DNA from: Vibrio sp. SS-MA-C1-2
GTDB lineage: Bacteria; Pseudomonadota; Gammaproteobacteria; Enterobacterales; Vibrionaceae
Direction: 5' to 3'
NCBI RefSeq assembly: GCF_021513135.1
Contig: NZ_CP090981.1
Span: 62,001-126,000, forward strand
Length of the DNA: 64,000 nt
Positions 1-7,893 of this stretch are shown here, in pieces (the first letter of the stretch is position 1; each line of letters starts with the position of its first letter). Made by a program: the position numbers and the translations under genes. The notes beneath the pieces were generated by a model that was given only the letters and a program-made list of their open reading frames with translations, had not been told where the DNA came from and searched no databases.

Positions 1-379
1 CAATCTCGGGGTAGTGATGCAACAAGCCATTCAATACCGTGCCATCTGGCGTACCGGCTCCTGGATGAACAACTAAACCTCTAGGCTTGTTAATCACTAA
101 GATATCATCATCTTCATAAACAATATCTAAAGGAATATCTTGAGCTAGCCAACGTTGTTCATCTTCTAACTCTGCCTTAACAGTAATAATCTCTCCCCCC
201 ATCACTTTCGTTCTAGGACGTGTTATAATTTCACTGTTAATGCTAATCTTTCCTGCTAAAATCCAATCTTTAATACGAGATCGTGAGAAATCAGGAAAAA
301 GTTCAGCAACGGCTTGATCTATTCGTTGCCCTAGTTGACTGTCTTTGACAGTATTTGTTAATTCGATTTGCTGTGCCAT
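1..379 (-). CDS. rluD: 23S rRNA pseudouridine synthase D, N-terminal part (runs off the window edge)
   Basis: Translated by hand from the ATG at 377-379 down to base 1, the frame stays open for 126 codons and leaves at the left edge, so only the N-terminal third is here. It starts MAQQIELTNTV, followed by an S4-type RNA-binding domain (about residues 15-75, with FSRSRIKDWI) and the start of the RluA-type catalytic fold (VYEDDDILVINKPRGLVVHP). The catalytic Asp motif lies beyond the edge. RluD modifies the helix 69 uridines of 23S rRNA. Divergence from bamD is the usual gammaproteobacterial arrangement. Confidence 0.9.
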   Translation of the reverse strand, partial: MAQQIELTNTVKDSQLGQRIDQAVAELFPDFSRSRIKDWILAGKISINSEIITRPRTKVMGGEIITVKAELEDEQRWLAQDIPLDIVYEDDDILVINKPRGLVVHPGAGTPDGTVLNGLLHHYPEI

Positions 380-439
380 AAGAGAACTTTTTTAAAAACG
401 GAGTGACTAATAATCACGCCTGAGTAAAATAACCAATTA

Positions 440-467
440 TTGTCATTGTATCCGTTAATGGTATAAA
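440..467 (+). promoter_or_regulatory. Sigma-70-type promoter for bamD
   Basis: TTGTCA at 440-445 and TATAAA at 462-467 are separated by 16 bases, and the -10 is also preceded by TGG (extended -10). Transcription would start near 474, so a start codon at 473 would have no leader. This supports initiation at 515. Confidence 0.55.
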
Positions 468-514
468 CCGTAATGGATGACTTAAGATTTTTTTTCAAGG
501 ATACTGATGCTGTG

Positions 515-1246
515 ATGAAACACCTGAAATTTATTCCTCTACTTACCCTACTTTTACTTGCAGGGTGTTCCTCTACAGACAAAGTAATAGTGCCAGATGT
601 ACCACCGTCTGAACTTTATACTAAAGCTCAGGTTGAATTGCAGAATGGTAACTGGTCTGAGGCTGTTACGCAATTAGAAGCGTTAGATTCTCGCTACCCT
701 TTCGGTCCTTATGCAAACCAAGTTCAACTTGATCTTATCTATGCATATTATAAAAGTGATGAGTTAGCACTAGGGCAGGCAACCATTGATCGCTTTATTC
801 GTTTAAATCCAACCCATGAGCAACTGGACTGGGTACTCTATATGCGTGGTTTAACGAGTATGGCGCAAGATCGCAACTTCTTACATGATCTTTTCCGAAT
901 TGATCGTTCAGACCGCGATCCAGAACCTGCACGTGCTGCATTCAATGACTTTAAACGTCTACAAAAACGCTTCCCAGATAGCCCTTATGGTGCAGATGCA
1001 AAACTTCGAATGATCTTCTTAAAAAATCGTTTAGCTGATTATGACTTAGCCACTGCTCAGTTTTACATAAAACGAGGCGCATGGATTGCTGCTATTGATC
1101 GTGCAGAGAAAATCCAACGAGATTTCCCAGACACTCAAGCAGCCCGTAAATCTCTTTTAGTGATGGAACGAGGTTATAAGGAGTTAAATTTAACTAAACC
1201 TCTCGCTCATACTAAAGAATTAATGCAGTTAAACTCAGTTAAATAA
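515..1246 (+). CDS. bamD: Outer membrane assembly lipoprotein BamD
   Basis: This is the essential lipoprotein of the BAM complex that inserts beta-barrel proteins into the outer membrane. The 243-residue product (E. coli about 245) starts MKHLKFIPLL, followed by a hydrophobic core and a lipobox LLAGC with lipidated Cys18. The rest is helical TPR-like repeats, including AQVELQNGNWSEAV and the NDFKRLQKRFPDSPYG segment typical of the family. The frame is open upstream to 473, but that would put 14 charged residues before the signal peptide and start at the predicted transcription start, so 515 is preferred. An AAGG at 497-500 is a distant possible ribosome binding site. Confidence 0.95.
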   Translation: MKHLKFIPLLTLLLLAGCSSTDKVIVPDVPPSELYTKAQVELQNGNWSEAVTQLEALDSRYPFGPYANQVQLDLIYAYYKSDELALGQATIDRFIRLNPTHEQLDWVLYMRGLTSMAQDRNFLHDLFRIDRSDRDPEPARAAFNDFKRLQKRFPDSPYGADAKLRMIFLKNRLADYDLATAQFYIKRGAWIAAIDRAEKIQRDFPDTQAARKSLLVMERGYKELNLTKPLAHTKELMQLNSVK

Positions 1247-1260
1247 TTAACCAACAATTA

Positions 1261-1317
1261 AAACCGTAAATTTGGTATTTTCTCTTTTGGGTTAATAATC
1301 AATTTACGGTTTTTTAT
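1261..1317 (+). terminator. Rho-independent terminator after bamD
   Basis: An 11-base arm AACCGTAAATT (from 1262) pairs with AATTTACGGTT (to about 1311) across a loop of about 27 bases and runs into TTTTTT. It starts 15 bases after the bamD stop. Confidence 0.6.
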
Positions 1318-1328
1318 TTCCCATCCTC

Positions 1329-1456
1329 TATACCCAAAGTCATTGGAGTTGCTAGTCGGCGGCAAGTGAATGAGGCCTCATGAGTATAGGTGTATTATAT
1401 GATTGGGGCGAATGAGCGTAGCCAACAACCGAGCAACTTCAAGTAAGAAGGGGATA
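1329..1456 (+). repeat. ERIC-type intergenic repeat, full length
   Basis: This 128-bp element begins TATACCCAAAGTCATTGG and ends AAGTAAGAAGGGGATA, with near-inverted ends and an internal GATTGGGGCGAATGAGCG block. That block matches the conserved core of enterobacterial repetitive intergenic consensus (ERIC/IRU) elements. It lies between the bamD terminator and raiA. I call this orientation forward. The remainder of the gap (1457-1654) holds an AT-rich raiA leader with no feature I can name firmly. Confidence 0.85.
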
Positions 1457-1654
1457 AATTGATAACACCAATTAATGCCTCCTCAACACAGTCATCTCTT
1501 AACTGATAACGATTCGATAAAACTATGTTTACATCAACATCTTATAGTGTGATCTTGATCTCGTTTTTTTCTGAAAAAACCGTTAATCTGAAAGTATCAA
1601 GTTAAGGAAAAAAGATAGATAAATCGTCAAAAATAGATAGAAGAGGAATAATTT

Positions 1655-1996
1655 ATGAAAGTAGATATTACTGGTAAAAACATTGAAATTACTGCTGCTA
1701 TTCGTGATCGCATTGATGCTCGTTTTGAAAAACTAGCAAAGTGGCAAGTTCCTTTTATCAACTCCCTCGCAGTGCTAAGCATTGCTCCTAGTAATTGCTT
1801 TAAGATTGAAGCTTCTGTCTCTACGCCAAATGGTAAATTATTCGCATCAACGACTGATACGGATATGTATGCAGCGATTAATGAAACTTACCATAAGTTA
1901 GAACGTCAATTAAATAAGAGTCAACACAAGTCAGAAGCTCGTCGAGCAAGTCATTGTAATAAAGAAGCTCTCTATCAAGAGGAAGTGGTCGAGTAG
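1655..1996 (+). CDS. raiA: Ribosome-associated inhibitor RaiA (HPF/YfiA family)
   Basis: The product is 113 residues (E. coli RaiA 113) of the short HPF/YfiA type. It starts MKVDITGKNIEIT and carries the beta-alpha-beta-beta-beta-alpha fold signatures TAAIRDRIDARFEKLAKW and MYAAINETYHKLERQLNK. It binds the 30S decoding site in stationary phase or cold and blocks translation. AGAGGA at 1641-1646 is a good ribosome binding site. The bamD-raiA-pheA order matches E. coli. It ends in a strong terminator, so it is a separate unit from pheA. Confidence 0.93.
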   Translation: MKVDITGKNIEITAAIRDRIDARFEKLAKWQVPFINSLAVLSIAPSNCFKIEASVSTPNGKLFASTTDTDMYAAINETYHKLERQLNKSQHKSEARRASHCNKEALYQEEVVE

Positions 1997-2040
1997 AGGC
2001 TATTAATTTTAGTGTATGACTGAACTCGTCACTTAATCTA

Positions 2041-2069
2041 TTGACAACAATCAAAATCCCTCATAAGGT
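2041..2069 (+). promoter_or_regulatory. Candidate promoter for the pheL-pheA transcript
   Basis: TTGACA (2041-2046) is a perfect -35, and 17 bases on is TAAGGT (2064-2069), a weak -10. Initiation near 2076 would fall in the loop of the raiA terminator, so the new transcript would lack the left arm and escape termination. An alternative -10 is TATGAT at 2095-2100. Tentative. Confidence 0.35.
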
Positions 2070-2096
2070 TAATAGCGTACTATTAACCTTTTTTTA
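2065..2096 (+). terminator. Rho-independent terminator after raiA
   Basis: A perfect 11-bp stem, AAGGTTAATAG (2065-2075) with CTATTAACCTT (2080-2090), closes a CGTA loop and is followed by five T. Confidence 0.85.
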
Positions 2097-2120
2097 TGAT
2101 AAATACTAAGACAATAAGTA

Positions 2121-2171
2121 ATGCTGAAACTGTTTCGATTTACTCTCTTTTATCCCTTTTTTTACCCGTAA
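2121..2171 (+). CDS. pheL: Phenylalanine leader peptide PheL
   Basis: A 16-codon ORF encodes MLKLFRFTLFYPFFYP and ends in TAA at 2169-2171. Five of 16 residues are Phe and two are Tyr. It sits upstream of pheA and just before an attenuator hairpin, as pheL does in E. coli. Ribosome stalling at the Phe codons when charged tRNA-Phe is scarce would favour the antiterminator and allow pheA transcription. The Shine-Dalgarno sequence is weak. Confidence 0.85.
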   Translation: MLKLFRFTLFYPFFYP

Positions 2172-2179
2172 TTGGTAGA

Positions 2180-2243
2180 GAGGCGTGCGCTTGAATCAGA
2201 GATTAAATCAAAGCCGTAGCCTCCTTTAGTAGGGGGCTTTTTT
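2180..2243 (+). terminator. pheA attenuator (antiterminator and terminator)
   Basis: The terminator is AGCCTCC (2218-2224), loop TTTAGTA, GGGGGCT (2232-2238), then a T run to 2243. The competing antiterminator pairs GAGGC (2180-2184) with GCCTC (2219-2223), which uses the left arm of the terminator. This mutually exclusive pairing directly after an F-rich leader is the classic layout for attenuation by translation of a leader peptide. Confidence 0.8.
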
Positions 2244-2246
2244 ATA

Positions 2247-2325
2247 TATATCTAAAATAATTGGAGTCGCTAATAGGCGAACGAGTACAGCCAACAACCT
2301 AGCGACTTCAAGTATGAAGGGTATA
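2247..2325 (+). repeat. ERIC-type repeat with internal deletion
   Basis: This element of about 79 bp keeps both ERIC ends (TATATCTAAAATAATTGG at the left, CTTCAAGTATGAAGGGTATA at the right) but lacks the middle of about 50 bp. It lies in the pheA leader RNA, between the attenuator and the pheA start. Confidence 0.8.
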
Positions 2326-2432
2326 CTCATATTGTTAATTGTACTCAAAGGCAACAAGTCAAACCCGCATCGCAATAGACAATTAACCATTGAGATTAAA
2401 ATTGAATTAGGCAGGACGCCAAGGAAATGATT

Positions 2433-3611
2433 ATGACGACAGAACAACAATTAGAGCCCAGCTTATCACTTAATGATATACGTCAACGTGTCAGTGAGGT
2501 TGACCAACAGATCTTAACTTTATTAGCTGAACGTCGTCAAATTAGTCTTGATGTAGCTAAAAGTAAGATTCAGACCCAGAAGAAAGTTCGTGATGTCGCA
2601 AGAGAGCATGATCTATTATTAAGACTCATTAAAAGTGGTGAAGATCTAGGCTTAGATAAGGTTTATGTAACTCAAATATTTAATGCGATCATTGCTGACT
2701 CTGTTCTATATCAGCAATCATTTCTGCAACAGACAGAAAACCCTGATAATCAAATGCCAACCACGCGTGTTGCTTTCCTTGGTTCTCAAGGTTCATATTC
2801 AAACCTTGCAAGTCGTAGCTATTTTAGCCGTAAGCAGACTCAATTAATTGAATTAAGTTGCCCTTCTTTTAAGAAGATTATTCGTACTGTTGAAGAAGGT
2901 AATGCAGATTACGGTGTACTTCCCATCGAAAATACCAGCTCTGGTTCAATCAATGAAGTTTATGATGTTCTGCAACATACATCGCTTTCAATTGTTGGAG
3001 AAATCACTCAACCGATTGATCACTGTCTATTAACGACAGGAGAAACGACTCTTAATCGAATTAAGACGCTCTATTCTCACCCCCAACCTCATCAACAATG
3101 TAGTGAATTTATCAGTACGTTAGGTAATATTAAATTAGAATATTGTCCAAGTACTGCTGAAGCGATGGAGCATGTTAAACATTTAAACTCTCTAGAAGTC
3201 GCGGCGATTGGTAATGCAACCAGTGGTGAGTTATATGGATTAACGCCGCTACAAAAAGAGATCTCAAATCAAAATGATAACTTTACCCGTTTTATCATTG
3301 TGGCAAGAAAACCTGTAGATGTGACTCCTCTCATTCCTGCGAAAACCACATTGATTATGTCGACAGGTCAAAAGCCGGGATCATTGGTTGAGGCATTAAT
3401 GGTTTTCCGTAATCATGAAATTAACATGACAAAATTAGAATCTCGTCCGGTAATGGGTAACCCGTGGGAAGAAATGTTCTACGTCGATACAGAGATCAAC
3501 CTGCATGATCAAAGAATGCAGATAGCATTAAAAGAGTTAAATAACGTCGCACCTTTTGTCAAAGTGCTCGGTTGTTACCCAATAGAGAATGTGATTCCTG
3601 TTGAGATTTAA
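2433..3611 (+). CDS. pheA: Bifunctional chorismate mutase/prephenate dehydratase
   Basis: The P-protein converts chorismate to prephenate and then to phenylpyruvate in phenylalanine synthesis. The 392-residue product (E. coli 386) has an AroQ chorismate mutase domain (about 12-95, IRQRVSEVDQQILTLLAERR). A prephenate dehydratase domain follows (about 105-285, with VAFLGSQGSYSNLA and the TRF motif in NDNFTRFIIVARKP). The C-terminal ACT domain (GSLVEALMVFRNHEINMTKL, with ESRP) mediates Phe feedback. The start at 2433 is preferred over 2427 because AAGGA (2421-2425) is 7 bases from it and only 1 base from 2427. Expression is controlled by the upstream attenuator. Confidence 0.96.
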   Translation: MTTEQQLEPSLSLNDIRQRVSEVDQQILTLLAERRQISLDVAKSKIQTQKKVRDVAREHDLLLRLIKSGEDLGLDKVYVTQIFNAIIADSVLYQQSFLQQTENPDNQMPTTRVAFLGSQGSYSNLASRSYFSRKQTQLIELSCPSFKKIIRTVEEGNADYGVLPIENTSSGSINEVYDVLQHTSLSIVGEITQPIDHCLLTTGETTLNRIKTLYSHPQPHQQCSEFISTLGNIKLEYCPSTAEAMEHVKHLNSLEVAAIGNATSGELYGLTPLQKEISNQNDNFTRFIIVARKPVDVTPLIPAKTTLIMSTGQKPGSLVEALMVFRNHEINMTKLESRPVMGNPWEEMFYVDTEINLHDQRMQIALKELNNVAPFVKVLGCYPIENVIPVEI

Positions 3612-3627
3612 CGCTTAATAAAAGACG

Positions 3628-3754
3628 TTTACCTAAAATAATTGGCGTTGCTAGTAGGCAAGTAAATGAGGATCCATGAGTATAGATGTTCTATATGATT
3701 GGGGCGAATGAACGCAGTCAACAACCTAACAGCTTCAAGTATGAAGGTTGTATA
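3628..3754 (+). repeat. ERIC-type repeat, full length
   Basis: An element of about 127 bp in forward orientation runs from TTTACCTAAAATAATTGG to CTTCAAGTATGAAGG and TATA, with the GATTGGGGCGAATGAACG core. It starts 17 bases after the pheA stop. An open frame through it (3686-3874) is not a gene. Confidence 0.82.
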
Positions 3755-3759
3755 CACAT

Positions 3760-3812
3760 TAAAAAAGCCGTTATGATAACCTCTCCTGAAATCATCATAA
3801 CGGCTTCTTTAT
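3760..3812. terminator. Bidirectional terminator between pheA and tyrA
   Basis: A perfect 13-bp stem, AAGCCGTTATGAT (3765-3777) with ATCATAACGGCTT (3794-3806), has six A on the left and T-rich sequence on the right, so it can serve both convergent units. Confidence 0.85.
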
Positions 3813-3878
3813 TGCTAAAATTTCAACTTAGTTATTTAATCGCCTTAATCAACAACCCAACAACTAGGCATTAAATAT

Positions 3879-5006
3879 TTACTGACGATGAACCGAATCA
3901 TTCGCTTGCTGTAAAAGAGACTGACTTTCTATTAAGAATTTTTCAGCATAGTCACCAAACCAATCGCCAACTTCATTAAACTCATTAATAAATTTTTGAC
4001 GATCTTGTTGTTCAACTAATTCAATAGCATCACCGAAACGTTGATGGAAGCGTTTGATCATCGCTAAGTTATCGGGAGATGACATAATGATATCCGCATA
4101 AAGTGCTGAGTCTTGAGCAAAGAGTCTTCCAACCATGGCAAGTTCCAATCGATAAATAGGCGAACTTAATGTTACCAGTTGATCTAGCTTTGGATTCTCT
4201 TCCACTAAATGTGAACCATAAGCAAAAGTGGTAAAGTGGCGCAATGCTTGAATTAGCGTCATTCCGTGATCATGTTCTGGTGCAGAGATGCCATTAACCG
4301 ATGCTCCCCAAATTCTGAACTGATCCAATAGCCATTGGTAGGCTTCTGGTTGGCGACCATCACAATAGACGATAACTTGTTTAGCTAAACTCGCCACATC
4401 AGGACCAAACATAGGATGAAGTCCGACAACCGGGCCTTGGTGTGCCGCTAACATGGCTTGTAATGGCTTGGTTTTCACTGAGGTTAAGTCGGCAATAATA
4501 CAATCTTTTGGCAAATTACTTAACTTATCAATAACGGCTTCAGTGGTGTTAATCGGAACAGAAACTACCACCATCCCAGCGTCATTAAGTAATTCATCTG
4601 CTCGATGCCAATCACCTTGCTCTAATATACGAACTTGATAACCAGACAACTCAAACATACGAGCAAATAGTTGGCCTAATTGACCCTGACCACCAATAAT
4701 CGTAATCGGTCTCAACTCAGGATTCAGACATTTAAAACCTGAATCCTTCTCACTGGTATAAGATTCTCGCATAATACGGCGTAAAATATCTTCGATCAGA
4801 TCCGCAGGGACACCTTGTTTCTCCGCGTCTTCACGACGAGCTTGTAACATTGATGCTTCACGAGAAGGAACATAGATTGGCAAACCATGTTGACTTTTCA
4901 CCTCTCCTACCTCAGCAACTAAGGCTAAACGACGGACTAACAGATCGATCAGTGCACTATCTACCTGATCGATTTGATTTCTTAAATGATCTAATTCTAC
5001 AGCCAT
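3879..5006 (-). CDS. tyrA: Bifunctional chorismate mutase/prephenate dehydrogenase
   Basis: The T-protein makes prephenate and oxidises it to 4-hydroxyphenylpyruvate for tyrosine. The 375 residues (E. coli 373) comprise an AroQ domain (about 3-85, [20 protein letters not shown]) and an NAD-binding prephenate dehydrogenase ([20 protein letters not shown] at about 100, then GLHPMFGPD and the C-terminal helical domain). It begins 9 bases after the aroF stop with no obvious Shine-Dalgarno, which suggests translational coupling in an aroF-tyrA operon under the TyrR sites upstream of aroF. Confidence 0.96.
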   Translation of the reverse strand: MAVELDHLRNQIDQVDSALIDLLVRRLALVAEVGEVKSQHGLPIYVPSREASMLQARREDAEKQGVPADLIEDILRRIMRESYTSEKDSGFKCLNPELRPITIIGGQGQLGQLFARMFELSGYQVRILEQGDWHRADELLNDAGMVVVSVPINTTEAVIDKLSNLPKDCIIADLTSVKTKPLQAMLAAHQGPVVGLHPMFGPDVASLAKQVIVYCDGRQPEAYQWLLDQFRIWGASVNGISAPEHDHGMTLIQALRHFTTFAYGSHLVEENPKLDQLVTLSSPIYRLELAMVGRLFAQDSALYADIIMSSPDNLAMIKRFHQRFGDAIELVEQQDRQKFINEFNEVGDWFGDYAEKFLIESQSLLQQANDSVHRQ

Positions 5007-5015
5007 ACTACTCTA

Positions 5016-6089
5016 TTATCCTTTACAGCGATCTGACAAAAATGGCACTAACTCTTGATGAGCATGGCGTAGCAAGGTTTCAGTATCCTGCCAATTAATA
5101 CAAGCATCAGTGATTGAAACTCCGTATGCCATCTCATCACGCTTAAGATCCGCAGATTGATTCCCTTCATTAATATGGCTCTCTAGCATCAAACCAATGA
5201 TTGATCGATTACCTTCACGGATCTGCTTAATCGCATCTTCTGCAACTAATGGTTGTCTGCGGAAATCTTTACGTGAATTAGCGTGACTACAGTCTATCAT
5301 TATTGCTGAATTTAAACCTGCAGATTCCATCTCTTGCTCACACTCTTTAACAGAGACTGAATCATAGTTAGTTTGCTTACCACCACGAAGAATCACATGA
5401 CCGTCTGGATTACCTTTAGTATTTAATAAAGCGACTTGACCATCTTGATTAATCCCCATAAAACGATGTCCTGATGCCGCCGCTTCCATCGCATTAATCG
5501 CTGTTGCTAAGCTACCATCTGTCCCATTTTTAAAACCGATAGGCATTGAAAGACCGCTTGCCATTTCACGATGGGTTTGAGATTCAGTCGTACGCGCACC
5601 AATCGCAGCCCAACTAAACAGATCGCCAATATATTGAGGGCTAATTGGATCAAGAGCTTCAGTTGCCAGTGGGATCTCCATTTCTGTCAGATCAAGAAGA
5701 AGCTGACGACCAATATGAAGACCTTCTGTAATATTAAATGAGCCATCTAACTGAGGATCATTAATTAATCCTTTCCAACCTACCGTGGTTCTTGGCTTTT
5801 CGAAATAAACACGCATCACGATATACAGTTGATCGCTTAACTCTGCAGAGAGTTTTTTAATTTCACGGGCGTATTCTTTTGCCGCATCAAGATCATGGAT
5901 TGAACATGGTCCACAAACAACTAATAAACGCGGATCTTTCTTTTCTAAAATATTAGCAATCGTTTGACGAGAGTCAGCAATAAACTGCTGACCTTTATCA
6001 CTCAAAGGAAGTTCTACTTTCAATTGTTGCGGTGTGATTAAGACTTGTTCGTCGCTGATGTGGATATTATTAAGCGTATCTTGTTCCAT
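5016..6089 (-). CDS. aroF: 3-deoxy-7-phosphoheptulonate synthase, Tyr-sensitive type
   Basis: This type I DAHP synthase condenses phosphoenolpyruvate and erythrose-4-phosphate, the first step of the shikimate pathway. The 357 residues match AroF/G/H (about 350-356), with the family signatures LLVVCGPCSIHD, RTTVGWKGLINDP, GFKNGTDG and MIDCSHANS. The assignment as the tyrosine-regulated isozyme rests on its operon with tyrA and on TyrR-box-like sites upstream, not on inhibitor-site residues. Confidence 0.92.
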   Translation of the reverse strand: MEQDTLNNIHISDEQVLITPQQLKVELPLSDKGQQFIADSRQTIANILEKKDPRLLVVCGPCSIHDLDAAKEYAREIKKLSAELSDQLYIVMRVYFEKPRTTVGWKGLINDPQLDGSFNITEGLHIGRQLLLDLTEMEIPLATEALDPISPQYIGDLFSWAAIGARTTESQTHREMASGLSMPIGFKNGTDGSLATAINAMEAAASGHRFMGINQDGQVALLNTKGNPDGHVILRGGKQTNYDSVSVKECEQEMESAGLNSAIMIDCSHANSRKDFRRQPLVAEDAIKQIREGNRSIIGLMLESHINEGNQSADLKRDEMAYGVSITDACINWQDTETLLRHAHQELVPFLSDRCKG

Positions 6090-6152
6090 GATAGTTATTC
6101 CCTATTGAGTGCCGTATTTCTTATCGAAAAAGTGTTGGTGTTTATACAATGA

Positions 6153-6199
6153 TGATTATCCTAACAACTCCTATAGATAACTCAATACCCTTTTGTAAA
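6153..6199 (-). promoter_or_regulatory. Candidate aroF promoter overlapping TyrR box
   Basis: On the minus strand TTTACA (6199-6194) is followed after 18 bases by TATAGG (6175-6170). The -35 lies in one TyrR-like box, so a bound repressor would block RNA polymerase. Other -10 choices exist. Confidence 0.35.
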
Positions 6200-6211
6200 G
6201 TTATAATTACC
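6194..6211. promoter_or_regulatory. TyrR box, promoter-proximal (weak)
   Basis: TGTAAAGTTATAATTACC fits TGTAAA-N6-TTTACA with two mismatches in the right half. It sits 21 bases, two helical turns, from the next box. Confidence 0.55.
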
Positions 6212-6214
6212 TAC

Positions 6215-6232
6215 TGTAAATATTTAATTACA
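6215..6232. promoter_or_regulatory. TyrR box, central
   Basis: TGTAAATATTTAATTACA matches the TyrR palindrome TGTAAA-N6-TTTACA at 11 of 12 defined positions. Confidence 0.65.
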
Positions 6233-6342
6233 CTTAGTGTGTTTATCTAACTTTAGGAATAAAGAGGTTAAGCTTTGTATTTACTGACTTACAAGAAATA
6301 AATATTCAATATTATATATAAATATTTTTTCCAACCAATAAC

Positions 6343-6360
6343 TGTAAAGTTAATGTTACA
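6343..6360. promoter_or_regulatory. TyrR box, distal
   Basis: TGTAAAGTTAATGTTACA matches the TyrR palindrome at 11 of 12 positions. It lies about 128 bases upstream of the central box. A promoter-proximal pair plus an upstream box is also the arrangement known for E. coli aroF-tyrA. Confidence 0.55.
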
Positions 6361-6660
6361 TACTTATATCAACCAATCATTAGAAATCTAAATGCTGTTT
6401 TACACCATCTAAAACCAACATTAACAATAGAGAGGAACAGAGAAAATAATGAAAAACAAAGTGATGATCGAGCATTCAGACGTGAGCAATCAATGATAAT
6501 GAGGTAGAAGGTAGAAGGTAGAAGGTAGAAAATAGAAGATAGAAGATAGAAGATAGAAGATAAAAACAAGAAGTGGAAAGTCAGAGTGTCGTCGGGATAA
6601 AAAGTCGTCTTAAGAATAGATCTAGGTATTAATCAATTGGATCAATAAAAAATCAAAGCC
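6361..6660. other. Gene-free gap between aroF and rplS
   Basis: About 300 bases without a supportable gene. It contains the heptamer repeat listed separately. The longest frame through that repeat is low-complexity Leu/Tyr/Ser and only reflects the repeat. No tRNA-like or small-RNA structure was recognised. Confidence 0.5.
6503..6565. repeat. Heptanucleotide tandem repeat, nine units
   Basis: Four GGTAGAA units (6503-6530) are followed by AATAGAA, three GATAGAA units (6538-6558) and a variant GATAAAA (to 6565), in perfect 7-base register. Two unit types in blocks suggest expansion by slippage. It is intergenic and not near a start codon. Confidence 0.9.
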
Positions 6661-6667
6661 AGATAGA

Positions 6668-6698
6668 CTAAAGGCCCGCATAAATGCGAGCCTCAGGC
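6668..6698 (-). terminator. Terminator after rplS
   Basis: Read on the minus strand, GGCTCGCA pairs with TGCGGGCC (6692-6685 with 6680-6673, one G-T pair) around a 4-base loop, followed by TTTAGTCTATCT. It lies 40 bases past the rplS stop. Confidence 0.6.
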
Positions 6699-6737
6699 TT
6701 TATTTTTCACGATGTTCTAACATAAGCTGTTAGTGGC

Positions 6738-7085
6738 TTAGCCTAAACGCTCTTTAATACGTGCAGACTTACCAGAACGCTCACGTAAGTAGTAAAGCTT
6801 AGCACGACGAACTGCACCGCGACGCTTAACAGTGATGCTGTCAATTTGTGGAGAGTGAGTTTGGAACACACGCTCAACGCCTTCACCGTTTGAAATCTTA
6901 CGAACAGTGAATGCAGAGTGAAGGCCACGGTTACGCTTAGCGATAACAACACCTTCGTATGCCTGTAGACGGCTACGAGTGCCTTCTACTACTTTAACCT
7001 GAACAACCACAGTGTCACCTGGGCCGAATGCAGGTACGTCTTTTTTCATTTGCTCTTGTTCGAGCTGTTTAATGATATTACTCAT
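6738..7085 (-). CDS. rplS: 50S ribosomal protein L19
   Basis: The 115-residue product (E. coli 115) carries the L19 signatures [20 protein letters not shown] and [14 protein letters not shown], with the basic tail [19 protein letters not shown]. It contacts the 30S/50S interface. It is last in the rpsP-rimM-trmD-rplS operon, as in most Gammaproteobacteria. Confidence 0.98.
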   Translation of the reverse strand: MSNIIKQLEQEQMKKDVPAFGPGDTVVVQVKVVEGTRSRLQAYEGVVIAKRNRGLHSAFTVRKISNGEGVERVFQTHSPQIDSITVKRRGAVRRAKLYYLRERSGKSARIKERLG

Positions 7086-7119
7086 GTATATACCCTAGAA
7101 TAAACTGAAACTAATGTAT

Positions 7120-7866
7120 CTACTTGCTCGATTGATACTCACGTATAAATTCGGCAAGTAATAATTCCTGATCGTCAGTCAGAGCTAGGTTTTCCAGAAG
7201 CTCTGGTCTTCTTAGCCAAGTGCGGCCCAGCGACTGTTTCATTCGCCAGCGACTAATTGCCTGATGATTTCCGGACTTCAGTACACTCGGTACTTCAACA
7301 CCATCTAAACATTCAGGACGAGTATAATGAGGGCAATCTAACAAACCATTTGCAAAAGAATCTTCTTCTGCTGACGCAAAATCTCCCAGCACACCCGGAA
7401 TAAACCGAGCAACGGAATCAACTAGCGTCATAGCGGGTAGTTCACCACCACTGAGCACAAAATCACCGATAGACCACTCTTCGTCGACTTCAGTTTGTAT
7501 TATGCGCTCATCTACACCTTCATATCGACCACAAATCAAGATTAACTTTTCATTGTTAGCCAACTCCTCAACACCAGCCTGATCAAGCTTTCGGCCTTGT
7601 GGAGAAAGGTAGATTACTTTAGCCTCATTGCCTGCGGTCTCTTTAGCTGCGGTGATAGCGTCGCGCAAAGGCTGCACCATCATCAACATACCAGGACCAC
7701 CACCATAAGGTCGATCATCAACCGTACGATGTCTATCTGTAGTGAAATCACGAGGATTCCAACACTCTACAGATAAAAGACCTTTCTTTACCGCCTGGCC
7801 AGTTACTCCAAAATCAGTAATCGAGCGGAACATCTCTGGAAACAGGCTAATTATGCCAACCCACAT
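7120..7866 (-). CDS. trmD: tRNA (guanine37-N1)-methyltransferase
   Basis: This SPOUT methyltransferase methylates G37 next to the anticodon to prevent frameshifting. The 248 residues carry the TrmD motifs [47 protein letters not shown] and [13 protein letters not shown], which form the knotted AdoMet site. The C-terminal domain (from about 165) holds the usual tRNA-binding helices. It lies 27 bases after rimM in the S16 operon. Confidence 0.97.
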   Translation of the reverse strand: MWVGIISLFPEMFRSITDFGVTGQAVKKGLLSVECWNPRDFTTDRHRTVDDRPYGGGPGMLMMVQPLRDAITAAKETAGNEAKVIYLSPQGRKLDQAGVEELANNEKLILICGRYEGVDERIIQTEVDEEWSIGDFVLSGGELPAMTLVDSVARFIPGVLGDFASAEEDSFANGLLDCPHYTRPECLDGVEVPSVLKSGNHQAISRWRMKQSLGRTWLRRPELLENLALTDDQELLLAEFIREYQSSK

Positions 7867-7893
7867 GATGCTTACCTCTTACTAATTAATAGA

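Noticed and set aside
473-514. Longer BamD start with 14 extra residues
   Set aside because: It would start at the predicted transcription start and place charged residues before the lipoprotein signal peptide.
1548-1563. CRP-like site upstream of raiA (TGTGA-N6-TCTCG)
   Set aside because: The right half is poor and no promoter is positioned relative to it.
3686-3874. 62-codon frame after pheA
   Set aside because: It runs through an ERIC element and then the bidirectional terminator.
6503-6565. Possible CRISPR array
   Set aside because: Units are 7 bases and contiguous with no spacers.
6369-6569. 66-codon minus-strand frame rich in Leu, Ser, Tyr
   Set aside because: Produced by the heptamer repeat, since a 7-base unit cycles through all frames; no start context.
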